From: Clonostachys chloroleuca
Lineage: Eukaryota > Ascomycota > Sordariomycetes > Hypocreales > Bionectriaceae
DNA: 64,000 nucleotides
Assembly: GCA_037952775.1 (NCBI GenBank)
Contig: JBANAY010000003.1
Location: forward strand, 6,572,001 to 6,636,000
Direction of reading: 5' to 3'
The position numbers and the translations under genes were made by a program. Below are positions 33,044-43,290 of this stretch, piece by piece; positions within the stretch are counted from its first letter, which is position 1; each line of letters begins with the position of its first letter. The notes under the pieces were generated by a model, which saw only the letters and a program-made list of their open reading frames with translations, was not told the origin of the DNA and ran no database searches.

Positions 33044-34301
33044 ATGTCCGCTTCTTTGCCAGTATCTGATTCTAGCCTCTCTTTCTGGTATTACGCCAGA
33101 TCCGGTCAGGTAGCGTTAAGATCTAACATAGTCTCACAGACGCGTTTCGGGGCTTTCCCTCTTTTGCAGTCAGGCACGGTCCGGCGCAAGCGAAGAAAAT
33201 CATCGAAAGCGAGCGAGTCGTCCTACAGAAAGTGAAAAGTTTTGTAGAGAGTAACCGAGTAGACTGCGACTTCTATGACACGACGACGATCGATGTTTGC
33301 CTCTCCGCAGATTTTGCCCACCACCAATCTCGAAGCTTGGCTGCGTTCGAAGCTGCGGGAGGGGATACATCACATATTCGAATTTATCGAGGCGAAGATG
33401 CGAAAGAGAAAACAAGATAACCTGCGGCTATATGCGCATATGAGTGGCCGGCGGCGTCTAACAACCCTGCCAAGTTGACGCACTGGATTCTTAACGGTGT
33501 GCTCAACAGGGGTGCCAAGCTATGGACACATTGCCCTGTATCAAATGTCACCAAACACAACGGCGAGGGACAAGCGAGCAGTCTTCGTTGGGATCTGCAT
33601 ACAACCCGCGGCGTTACGTCTGTCGATACAGTCATCCACTGTACAAACGCCCACGCAGCTGCTCTCTTGCCAGAATTGAGCGGATTTGTCACTCCCCTCA
33701 GGTCACAGGTTCATGCGTTCGTTCCTACCGCGGCTGCTTCTGCTGAAAATCGATTCAAGCAGACAATGTCGCTTCGATATAGCCTCGGGCATTACTTCTC
33801 GGTCAACCAACTACCCAGAGACGGCACTATCATTATCGGTGGTTCTGGAACTCGAGACGACGGCGATATTGATAATAGAATGAAAGAGGGAATGGTTACG
33901 TTTGACGATAGTCAGTATTCTCAACAGATCGCGAAAAACAGCAACAGAGAATTTAAGAACCTTTTGCTTGAGCCTGGTTCCGACAAGCTACGGCCAGGAG
34001 AGGGGCTTCGGCATGCCTGGACGGGCATTTTGGGCATGACTCCAGATAATGTTCCCCTAGTTGGACCAATCGAGGGGCTAGAGGGGCAATGGATCTGCGC
34101 TGAATTCAATGGCCATGGTATGTACCCCATGAATGTTTTGGCCAGCGCATCTGCTAACTTGAGGATATAGGTATGGCTAGGATCTTCCTGTGTGCCCCTG
34201 GGTTGGTGAAGTTGATACTAGGAAAGCCTTGGTCGGAAACCGGTCTTCCAGAATGCTTCCAATACAGTACGGAAAGAGTGAATAGAGAACTGAAGGCGTA
34301 A
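33044..34301 (+). pseudogene. Decayed DAO-type FAD oxidoreductase with deleted FAD-binding region
   Basis: The N-terminus at 33044 reads MSASLPVSDSSLSFW, like fungal FAD oxidases of the DAO superfamily, but after about 15 residues the sequence jumps to DAFRGFPSFAVRHG (from about 33157). The roughly 70 residues that should carry the Rossmann GxGxxG and the GRNGGH region are missing. The frame then runs through KKIIESERVVLQKVKSFVES and DFYDTTTIDVCLS to an in-frame TAA at 33418-33420, and resumes in the same frame with ICAYEWPAASNNPAKLTHWI. The C-terminal half is well kept (RHAWTGILGMTPDNVPLVGP, ICAEFNGHGM), with a 53-nt intron at 34118-34170 and a stop at 34301. It cannot bind FAD normally, so it is a pseudogene. 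Confidence 0.82.
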
Positions 34302-35884
34302 CTACAAGGGAAGCTCTAGGATACAAGCAAGCCTATTTAGCCTTTTAAAAATTGACACACTGCTCCCTCGTCTTGATGTTTTCGGCGGCTTTCTCAAACT
34401 TATTTTCTGGATCTGTCGTGTGACTAGAAATTATACCTTTCTCATTGTCTTCGTCTATCAACTAATTACATTGATACTCTCCAATGCAAGGACTACCGAG
34501 AGCGAAAGCCAACATAAAAATCACGTATATGGATGATGTCTTGTCCGTAGCGTCAACAGCGTACTTCATCAAAGCTAGAGGTCCCTGTACTGCTTGCATC
34601 TAGGGTTCGCTCATCAGTCATGATCACGTTGCAGAGCGAATAAGTTTAAATCTGAAGCGAATTTCAAAACAGGATCACTATCTCGACAATGTTTGATTCA
34701 CCTAGTATTTCTTGCGATTGAGTGGACGCCAAACAAACAAGTAACATAGCAAGCTAGACTTAAAGAGAGCTGTGGGAACCCCCCGACAACAGTCACACAA
34801 AAATTTAACGCCCTCGGAATATATTTAACCACCTAAGTGTCTTCGGAAACGATATCAGGAAACGCATAGATCCCATGATCGTAACCCTGCGTAAAAGAAA
34901 CATGTTGGTTTTGGTAAGGATCTTTGTGAATATAAGAAGAACATATGACTTATTGACTAAGGTGGGAGAGTGCATGTCTGAGGTAAAACATGAGTTATTG
35001 AATATAATACGTAGAAAGAAATGGTAGTGGTTAAGGAGATGGGAATGGGGCTTTCCAAGACCACTTTCATCTCCTTCATATTCTTATGCAACAGCAGCAA
35101 GAAAGCCCTCAACCACATATCATCAATTGACAAGGGTGTCGGGTGTGGGGCCGCTCAGGCTCCACCGTTTCCACAGGGTCACTAGGGCTACTTGATTTCT
35201 CAAGATCAGAGCAATTTTCGAACGATTATCTGGGCGCTTCGAGGCTGTCGATGCCAATGCTCGTAGATGGGGGTAAAGAATGAACTCCTTGACTGAATGA
35301 GGTCACATGGTAAGCAACCACTGCCCGTTGGCGAGTATAATCGGCCAACGGAACTATCAATCATTGAACCCGGCGGGGCAATCCTACGGAGGAAAGTTCG
35401 CCAAATTGCAGGTACATACTCGCTAATTTGTAGTGGAATCTCGGGTAGAAGGCACTAAATTCCAGGTGTCATCCCAGTATTATAGGGGATGTGTTAGTGT
35501 GAATATAATAATTGGCTTCACAAATTCGAATGAATGGAATGGCTTCCAGGACTCGGGTCCATTTCTGTTCACAAGAAAGCACTCACTGAAATTTACCATC
35601 CCGGCTCGTATTTCTTCTTTCTTGAAGCTTGCCGTACTTGGCCTTTATCGGTTTTGCTGCCGTGAAGAAGTGTATTTCCCTTCCTAGGTGGTCAAGTGAT
35701 ATCGACAGTTGCTCTCACGTGACGCCAGCCAACTCAATTTTCACTTGCGAGGCGCGGGGTTTTGTAGTATTTTCCTAGACAATTGATACATTTATTCCGA
35801 TGACTCGAGGGATATTCTATTTAGCGTAGAAAACACGCATCAAAAGGATCCCAGGAGTCATGCTGCTGGGGTTTCCCAAAGAAA
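34302..35884. other. Long intergenic region, no supported gene
   Basis: About 1.6 kb, AT-rich. Open frames are short; the longest plus-strand one (35433-35687) has no recognisable feature. The right end is the promoter of the next Zn2Cys6 gene. I see no repeat, RNA gene or mobile-element remnant here. Confidence 0.5.
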
Positions 35885-38354
35885 ATGTCGTCGGCTCGCG
35901 ACAATGAGGCTGTGGACGAGAGCCCTGGCTCGGGTCCCAGGTATCATCTCACGGCTTGCGTACGGTGCCGACAGAAAAAGAAACGATGTGATCGGAAGTT
36001 GCCGGTATGTAACAGTTGCATGATATTAATGGAGCCAGATCCAAGCTGATATATTGACTACCAAGACTTGCAAACTGTGTGAAATTGCCGGAGTTGAATG
36101 CATTGAATATGATTCGATAGCTCAACGCCATGTTCCTCGAAGGTGAGACTCAGCTGTGACCGTGCTCTACAAACCTCTGACCGGTGATCATTTCATCAGT
36201 TACGTCCAGAACTTAGAGGACCGCGTGGCATATCTTGAGACGATGTTACAGAGGCATGGAATCAACTACCTGAGCCCTGGTAGTATGGCTGAAAATGTTG
36301 CATTTTCGCCGGCGGAGGCGTTGGCTGAGCCCTCAACTATGTGGGAAGAAACCCCAGGACTCAGCTGGCCTATTTCAGAACAGGAAAGTCAGGTCAATCG
36401 GCCTCAGATTGACCAGGGCGAGCCTGTAGCATCAACCATGTGTTCTGGTTGTGCAGCTGCTGCGGCCGCTAGGAATACAAGGGATACATTGGATGGTCTC
36501 ATACGCAGCAAACCACATCATGAGCCTGGATTCTCCAAGCTGCTCCTTTCTGATCTGATGAAATTGAAATCAGGCAGGCGAATGGCTAAGTCTGGACAAG
36601 GCGAAGTCCAAAACACACTGGAGAAGGAGACTTCTCCAGATTTGATGAGCGGCCTGGATACATCCCAGGCATCTCTTCCCACCCGAGATGCAGCTCAAAA
36701 TATCACTAACGCGTATTTCCAATGGGCTCGCCTAGGAATGCCCCTTCTTCATGAGCCAACCGTTCGTCTGAAGCTGGAGCTCCTGTATACAATGCGGCCC
36801 GACGTCGACTTTGCCTCGACCCATGCTAGCCATGAATCTAGAATGGCAGTATTCTTTGTGTACGAAGTCTTTGCGGTAGCCCTCATGGTCATGCAAAAAC
36901 AAGACCCCTCCAAGATCCCCACCTTTATAGCAGATCGATATCATCGAACTGCGCTCTCAGCGCTAAATGAAGTCGGTCTCCCTACAGATGTGGAAGGTAT
37001 CCAGGCTCTCCTCCTTGTCGCTCAGTACTCTTACCACCATCCCACAGCCTGGGCTGTCTGGAAAACCATAGGTGCTGCTCTGCGGCTCGCAGTTGAGCTG
37101 TGCCTCCACCAAGATGCAGAACTATTAGAAGACATCGACGCTCTCAAGCTAGATACCATGAGGAGGGTATTTTGGGTTGCTTATTCGATGGATCGGAGTG
37201 TTGCCGTCACCTTATCGCTCCCATCTTGTCTATCAGATGGTGCGATCAATACAAAGGTAGGTGATTATATGTTGGGCAGCTCTTTGTTTTTCTACGTCTA
37301 GGCCTCCAATAACCATGTGATAGTTTCCTAGCCTCGTGAATGACGAATACATCACGACAACGGGAGTAGATATGATTCAAAGCCAGCCATTTTGGACCAA
37401 GAGTATCAGTATACATTTATTCAGATACCGCCGGCTTCAATCAGAAATTCGAACCATGTTATACGAGAATTTGCCTTCAGGGCACTTATCGGCGAACTTG
37501 CACGAATGGCAAAAAGACATGGACCGGAGACTTCATCAATGGTACGGCGAAGTCCCTCGATCCGAAACATTGAACAGGTATGAGAAGACAGATGTCGAGA
37601 ACTTTGAATTGTCTATGCAACGTGCGTTGCTTCTCCTCTACCAACCGTCACCAAATATGCCAGACCCTCCCGATCCCACTTTGCTAGTCATTTCCAACAT
37701 CGCAAGCAAGTTGATACAGATCTGTCGCCGGTATTTCCATGAGTACAGACTTACAATTTACTGGCAAGCTGTGGAAAGGCTAAGCTCGGCGGGAACGGCC
37801 CTCATATATAGTTATGTGAACTCATCTCAGGTTCGGGACTCTACCCCACTCACCCAGCTGGAATCTTTATTAAGTACATGCTCGTCCGTTCTTTGGGGGA
37901 TGGTAGAGCACTTTCCCGCATTCAAGAACAAACGAGATGCTTTCGACATCTTGGCTTCAAAGACCCTGGCCGATCTCTCTAGTGACCAAACAAAAGTCTT
38001 GGGAGATTCGAGCAAACAGGTATATTATTCCGGCACCCAGTATGAACATCAAATGTCTTTCACAGCGACAGTTTTCCCGCTGTCTCTCAGCTAGAGCAAG
38101 ATCAGCAACCGGCAGTTAGTTGGGCTAGGCAAAGGAATCACTACTATCCAGGCACAACCACCTCCAACACGCACCCAGTGGTACCCAATGATCCTTCACA
38201 TACCACAGATTCACCCCAAAGTGGAAGAAATGTGGGCACACTCGACACTCAACTTTCAGACGTAGCTTTAGATGGTGATGAGACTCTTTTTCGTCTTTCT
38301 GATTGGCAAGCTGTGTCAGATTCGAGTGACGTTTTCGCCCCTGCTTGGATATAG
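35885..38354 (+). CDS. Zn2Cys6 transcription factor, five exons
   Basis: Exons 35885-36004, 36066-36142, 36200-37256, 37324-38019, 38091-38354; introns 61, 57, 67 and 71 nt; 737 residues, all phases agreeing. The zinc cluster is split by the first intron: CVRCRQKKKRCDRKLP in exon 1 and TCKLCEIAGVEC in exon 2, a placement common in fungi. A coiled-coil-like YVQNLEDRVAYLETMLQRH linker follows, then the fungal-specific domain (RMAVFFVYEVFAVALMVMQK, ALRLAVELCLHQDA, MRRVFWVAYSMDRSVAVTL, TKFPSLVNDEYI). The C-terminus is polar and acidic. No target is evident; neighbours are a small membrane protein and a zinc-finger-like gene. Confidence 0.9.
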
Positions 38355-38432
38355 CAGCAGCCATGGGGGCTCTACCTTATTTTAGCGTGAGATATTACAG
38401 TATCCATTGCTACGCTCTATTTGAAACCCTAT

Positions 38433-39074
38433 CTAGACCCGACGTGCAAAACTATCCGCGATATAGGAACCAATCATACATAGGTCAACTCCAACCGGTA
38501 ATACCTGAAGGAACAAAGTCGGCGCATCCATTGACATGAACATGCCGAGGACAAGCGAAAATACCAGCATGCTTAGAGCTGGCAACACGTATCTTGACCT
38601 CCATCGGGGTTGCTGAAATTGGGCAAGAACGCAGGATGTATGAATGACAATCGCACCCGACAGAACGATGAAAAGTGATTCGCAGTTGTATACTCGGAGC
38701 AGAGCTAAAGGTAGCGGGATCGGTGGTGTCTTCAAGGTCGCGGGATTGCAAACCTATAAGAAAATGTGTTAAAGATGGAAAGCTAGGACTAGAGGGAGTG
38801 AAAGGGAAGATACCGGAAATGTAAGCGAAGATCCAGAGCGCCAGCAACTCCAAATATCCTGTTCCTCACAGCGGAAGACACAAGGAATAGTAACGAGAGC
38901 AACAGAAGCCACTGAAGCGGCAAAAATCCGAATGGGGGATGTGCCCGGGTCCCTCAACGGTGGAGTGTCGAGGGAAAAGTGCAGACAGCCATCAGCAGTC
39001 ACGATTTTCTCGTGGGGTCTCTCCTCGAGTTGGGACACATGTCGAGTTGGTTTCGAAGACAGGGCCAGATGCAT
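38433..39074 (-). CDS. Small predicted membrane protein
   Basis: Two exons, 39074-38814 and 38753-38433, joined in phase 0 across a 60-nt intron; 193 residues. Hydrophobic stretches that could span a membrane: around IRIFAASVASVALVTIPCVF, LFIVLSGAIVIHTSCVL, VLPALSMLVFSLVLGMFM and LFLQVLPVGVDLCMIGSY. No family recognised. Its stop is 78 bp from the end of the convergent Zn2Cys6 gene. The splice join is plausible, but I have no conserved block to confirm it, so the call is tentative. Confidence 0.45.
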
Positions 39075-39599
39075 ACCCTTCTTTGGCGTTGGGATGATGT
39101 AGAAGAAATGATGGAGGATTGTTCTTTTCCACGTGAGTAGAAAGTGTGATGATTTCAGGGAAGGAAGTTGAGCAGAACTAACCGAGAGGTATCCTAGGAG
39201 ATATCAGCGTGCGAATCATTTATTGAGGAACTCTGTTTACGAATCAAATTACAGAGCAAGAGAGGGGTAATACGTGGCGTTATGCAGCTGAACTCGCAGC
39301 TGAACTCGCAGCTGACGCATCCTTGATTCGCCCAGCCCCCTTTCTTGTGCCAATGAGCTTGTCCAGATTGTTGTTTTCTCTTTCCTCCGCTGCGTCCAGT
39401 TCAATCTTTGGTGAGGATTCTTCTCACACTGCTGTCATCAATCACCAGTTTCTGGACCTCCTGCCCACTGTTGTTTTTCTTGCCAGAGCTGCTCTCCGTC
39501 TCTACACCCAACCTACTCGCCACTCTTACTGAAATATCATCACTCGAATCTCGCGATACCCCAAAGCTGTGATACTCACCTCAATTCAATGGGCACCGA
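39075..39599. promoter_or_regulatory. Divergent intergenic region
   Basis: Lies between the starts of the small membrane protein gene and the zinc-finger-like gene. It contains the short tandem repeat listed next and pyrimidine-rich stretches near 39360-39540. No gene seen. Confidence 0.45.
39284..39314 (+). repeat. 12-bp tandem repeat GCAGCTGAACTC, about 2.5 copies
   Basis: GCAGCTGAACTC at 39284-39295 and 39296-39307, then a partial third copy to 39314. Each unit contains the palindrome CAGCTG, giving three CAGCTG sites 12 bp apart. It could be a binding-site array or simple slippage. Confidence 0.8.
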
Positions 39600-40886
39600 A
39601 TGGCTACTCTATACGAACGCTTGCCTATCGCTCCTGATCCTTCTCTCCAGGAGCCAGCAGGAGAGCCTGAGTTGGACAGCCTATCTCACCGGCCTGTAAG
39701 GCCACATCTGCTTGCAGCACCCAACGCTACGATCGCAAGAGAAAACTAACACCTCGGGAGCTAGAGTCGTTTTGGCCTGGGCACTGACGGGACTCTGCCT
39801 TCTCGTGGTAAACCGCCGGCTTGTTATGAAGTAAGTCACCAACAAACAAAAATAGACCTCAATAATAAACATAACTGACAGTGGCACAAGATACCGAATG
39901 ACACTCATCCTCGTGACATTCGCTATATGGGTTGCTCTTCTTTTGATGACATCACAGCCGCCTTTTTCCGAAGCTGTTCTCCTTCTCCCTTTAGCGACGA
40001 CAATGACGACCATACTTTTGTCGATTTACACGGAGCAAGAACATCGACATCCCCTCCCACTCCCGAATGCGATGGTTCGACAGCGACAATAAGCATGTTC
40101 GAGTTGGAGTTTAGGGAGAAATACGAAAGAACCCCGACATTTCTTCCCCGTCCGAGGGGATTGTTTTACGACCCGAAATCTTACGAAATACCAGTGGATG
40201 ATGAACTCCCTCTTCGTCGTCGACGAAGACTTCCCGAGTTTTCAATGATCGAAAATGAAGAAGAGGAGGAAAATACATGGATTGTTTCTCGATCCGATGG
40301 CTACTTCCACCTAGCGTGCCCTTTCTACGTCGCCAAGCCCGAGAAATACAAGTCTTGCCTTCTGCACCGCTCTCTTCAGTCTATTGAGGATGTTATCCGG
40401 CATGTGAATCAACATCACAAGGAGCCACCATACTGTCCTATATGCCGGCGGGAATTCGACAGCCCGTCGGTACGTGATCAGCATATACTCACGAGAACTT
40501 GCACGTTCCGAGACTCTGGCGAGGTCAAAAACATAAACGAACGGCAACCGTTACGGCTGCACAAGCAGGATGTGTTACATATATGCGAGAGCGAACGCTG
40601 GTCACGTATCTGGGAGGCTGTCTTCCCTGATGCTCTGCCACTCAAGTCATCTTATCTCTATGAGATCAAGAATAGAGCGATGCTCATGATAAACAGCTAT
40701 TGGGGAAATGCGGATACGATAATGCCTAACGAGCAACCAAGTGATATCCTTCGCCTCTATTCGTTGATTTTGCAAATCCCAGGGACTTTGGGTAGGTTGG
40801 TATGGGGTGATTCATATATTGAACGAAAGAAGATTAGGATCCAGGATATCGTGTTGGGGGAAAGACATCGCCAATTGATACTGTAA
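39600..40886 (+). CDS. Zinc-finger-like protein with CPFY...YCPICRREF region
   Basis: Three exons, 39600-39695, 39765-39830, 39882-40886, all phase 0; introns 69 nt (branch ACTAAC) and 51 nt (donor GTAAGT); 388 residues. A Cys/His region begins HLACPFYVAKPEKYKSC and runs through IRHVNQHHKEPPYCPICRREF to RDQHILTRTC. This arrangement recurs in many ascomycete proteins and resembles degenerate C2H2 fingers. Upstream is an acidic segment (EEEEEN) after a basic LRRRRRLPEF stretch. The C-terminal part has an aromatic-rich RWSRIWEAVFPDALPLKSSY block. Function unknown; nucleic-acid or protein binding is inferred from the cysteine-histidine pattern only. Confidence 0.75.
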
Positions 40887-41478
40887 GTGCAAGCGGAAAA
40901 GCACTCTTTGGAAATTTATGTTTAGGGAGATATAAATGCAAAGATTATATATTTCAAGGAAACCCAACCTAGGACTAGTGAGTTATAGCCTACTTATTAA
41001 CTTAGGTAATAGTTATGAATTAGCTAGTGTTGATTTATTGTTAGTAGAAGAAATCAGAACCCTAACCTTTATTTTTTTGTATTCAGACTCCCTTGTCAAA
41101 ACTATATCTTTCTGAATTTTATAGTCATTAACATAATTTGAGTAACAGAGTGGACTTTTCTTTACAACGAATCCAACGCAGCAGAGAGTACGCCGAATGT
41201 CTGTCTACCTTATTAGTTATTGTCTAAACGGAGGGAGAAGGATTATCATCCGCATTTGATCCTTCGCGGATTAAAGCTATCACTGCCAATGTAAAGTTAC
41301 CCGAAAACCAGCAAAATCTGTTTCGTGGTTCGAAGCTATTCATCTGTACGGCCCTCTATCTACAGTAGATATTTTGGAAGTGCGCGAGCTTCGTCCCTTT
41401 TGCCTACTTCACGAAATCGTTTGCATAACGGGGGCCTTGCTATGACCCTGACGCCTACTCTGAGTCAACCGCCCATCA
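40887..41478. other. Intergenic between convergent genes
   Basis: Holds the 3' ends of two convergent genes. AT-rich around 40900-41150. No gene or distinctive element seen. Confidence 0.5.
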
Positions 41479-43290
41479 TCAATCAGGGTTCGCTTTTTCT
41501 TCATCATGCACCACCACACTTCCCTTCTCTAGAGTATCGACACGGGAAATACCAAGATCTGTCTTCGGCAGTGGTCTCTTCCGAAGCTGATTCCATACAG
41601 TCTTGTGAGTTGGTCGAGAAAATAGAGCATCCATATGTTCTAGTGGCACACCTACATCGATATTGTGTCAGACATTTCTCCTCTCCATGATAACAGCTTA
41701 GGAAATGATGGCTCTTACCCTTGGTTTCAGGGATACAGAAGAACGCCCAGATCCCCATGGCAATGACAAATCCTCCAAACAGGAAGAAAGTTCCATAACC
41801 AAGATCTGTGATCATGTATGGCGTCGCTCGGGCCACTACAAAAGAACCCAGCCAGGTCATTGCAGTAGATATCGCCACACACATCATGCGAATATCAAGC
41901 GGGAAAATTTCGGAGGCGTAGGTCCAAGTAATTCCCTGCCAAGTTGCGCAAATGATTGTTCCGTTCAAATAGATGCAAACCTAAATCAATCAGTATCGTA
42001 CAAGAGATGGATGGACATCGCACTTACCATAGCAAAATACGCCCATCCGTTTTGTTGTATGTTCCCATCGATTGCGTTCTTCGCAGGATCAGCTATTTTC
42101 ACGTAGCTGCCCACGTACCAAAGCGGCAGGCAACCAAGAAATGAGCCCCAAAGAAGGCCTCCGCGACGTCCAACCCGCTCCACAACCCAAAGTGCAAACA
42201 TAATCATTCCTATCAGTTTAGCAACGCCATATACACCTGTACTTAGAAGCTTGTTACTGGTTCCGGTGACGCCGAGGGTCTCGAAAATCCGAGGACTATA
42301 GTAGGTCATGACGTTGACTCCCGTAAATGACTGAAGAAACATGAGAAAAGCCCCGGCACCAACGCGGTTACGAGTACCCTTGGTTAACAACTTCTTGAAC
42401 TGGTTTCTGAAGTCGCTCTTGGAGCTTCTTTCTTCGACCTGCAGGCGGATCTCTCTTATTTCGTCTTGAATATAGGGGTGTTCGGAAGGCAGGTTGCGAA
42501 TCTTAACCAAGACTTTTTCGCACTCCTCGAAATTGTGACACTTTGCAAGCCATCGGGGTGACTCGGGACAGAATATGATACCAAAGAACAGTAAAGTGGC
42601 CGGAAGACATTGGAGAGCCAACGGGACAATCCACTGTGCGTCCTTTTCCACGTCGATCGTCTGGTTGGTGGCGTAGTTGATCCAAAACCCGAGCATGCCA
42701 CCGCTTTGCGAGACAACTTCAAAAAGACCAACGAGGCGACCCCTGATACTGGGAGGAGCGGTCTCGGCAATGTACACGGGGACCGTCATCGTGGCCATGC
42801 CGATTCCTAGACCCCCAATCGCTCGGCCAACGATGATTAGTTCTACAATGCCATTTGCAGCACACATCATCACGCCGCCGACAATGAATATGGCGGCTGC
42901 CAGCATGATAGACTTCTTACGGCCAAACTTTTCCGCAAATGGAAATGTGAGAAGTGAACCAAAGAAGCAGCCGACCTGAAAGGTGGATGTGATGTTGGCT
43001 TGTGTGCTATCACGCTCTCCACTCGGCATATCCTTCAGACCAAACCTTTCAGTGAAAGAGTCCAAGGCCATTGTCCCACCGATAACAGCGGTGTCATAGC
43101 CCACTACATTGAATCAAAAGTTAGCATCTTTGTTACGATATGCGGGTATCACAACATGACAGGAGTATTAAGAAGAGGAGAACAACGTACTAGACAACGC
43201 CGCCATAGATGCCACGAGAGCGATCAAATGAGTCGTCCAGTTGCGGACTTCAGGGGGGTCATTTGTACCCTTGGCCGTGGCGAACCCCAT
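41479..43290 (-). CDS. MFS sugar-type transporter (hexose/quinate class)
   Basis: Four exons, 43290-43191, 43103-42028, 41980-41719, 41651-41479; introns 87, 47 and 67 nt; 536 residues. Sugar-porter signatures: GYDTAVIGGTMAL in TM1, FGRKKSIMLAAAIFIVGG, GRAIGGLGIGMATMTVPVY with IAETAPPSIRGRLVG, PESPRWLA before the central loop, and PETKG at the end of TM12. The class carries sugars, quinate or related compounds by proton symport; the substrate cannot be set from sequence. Several CreA-like SYGGRG sites lie upstream (43414-43643), which would fit glucose repression. Gene appears intact. Confidence 0.92.
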
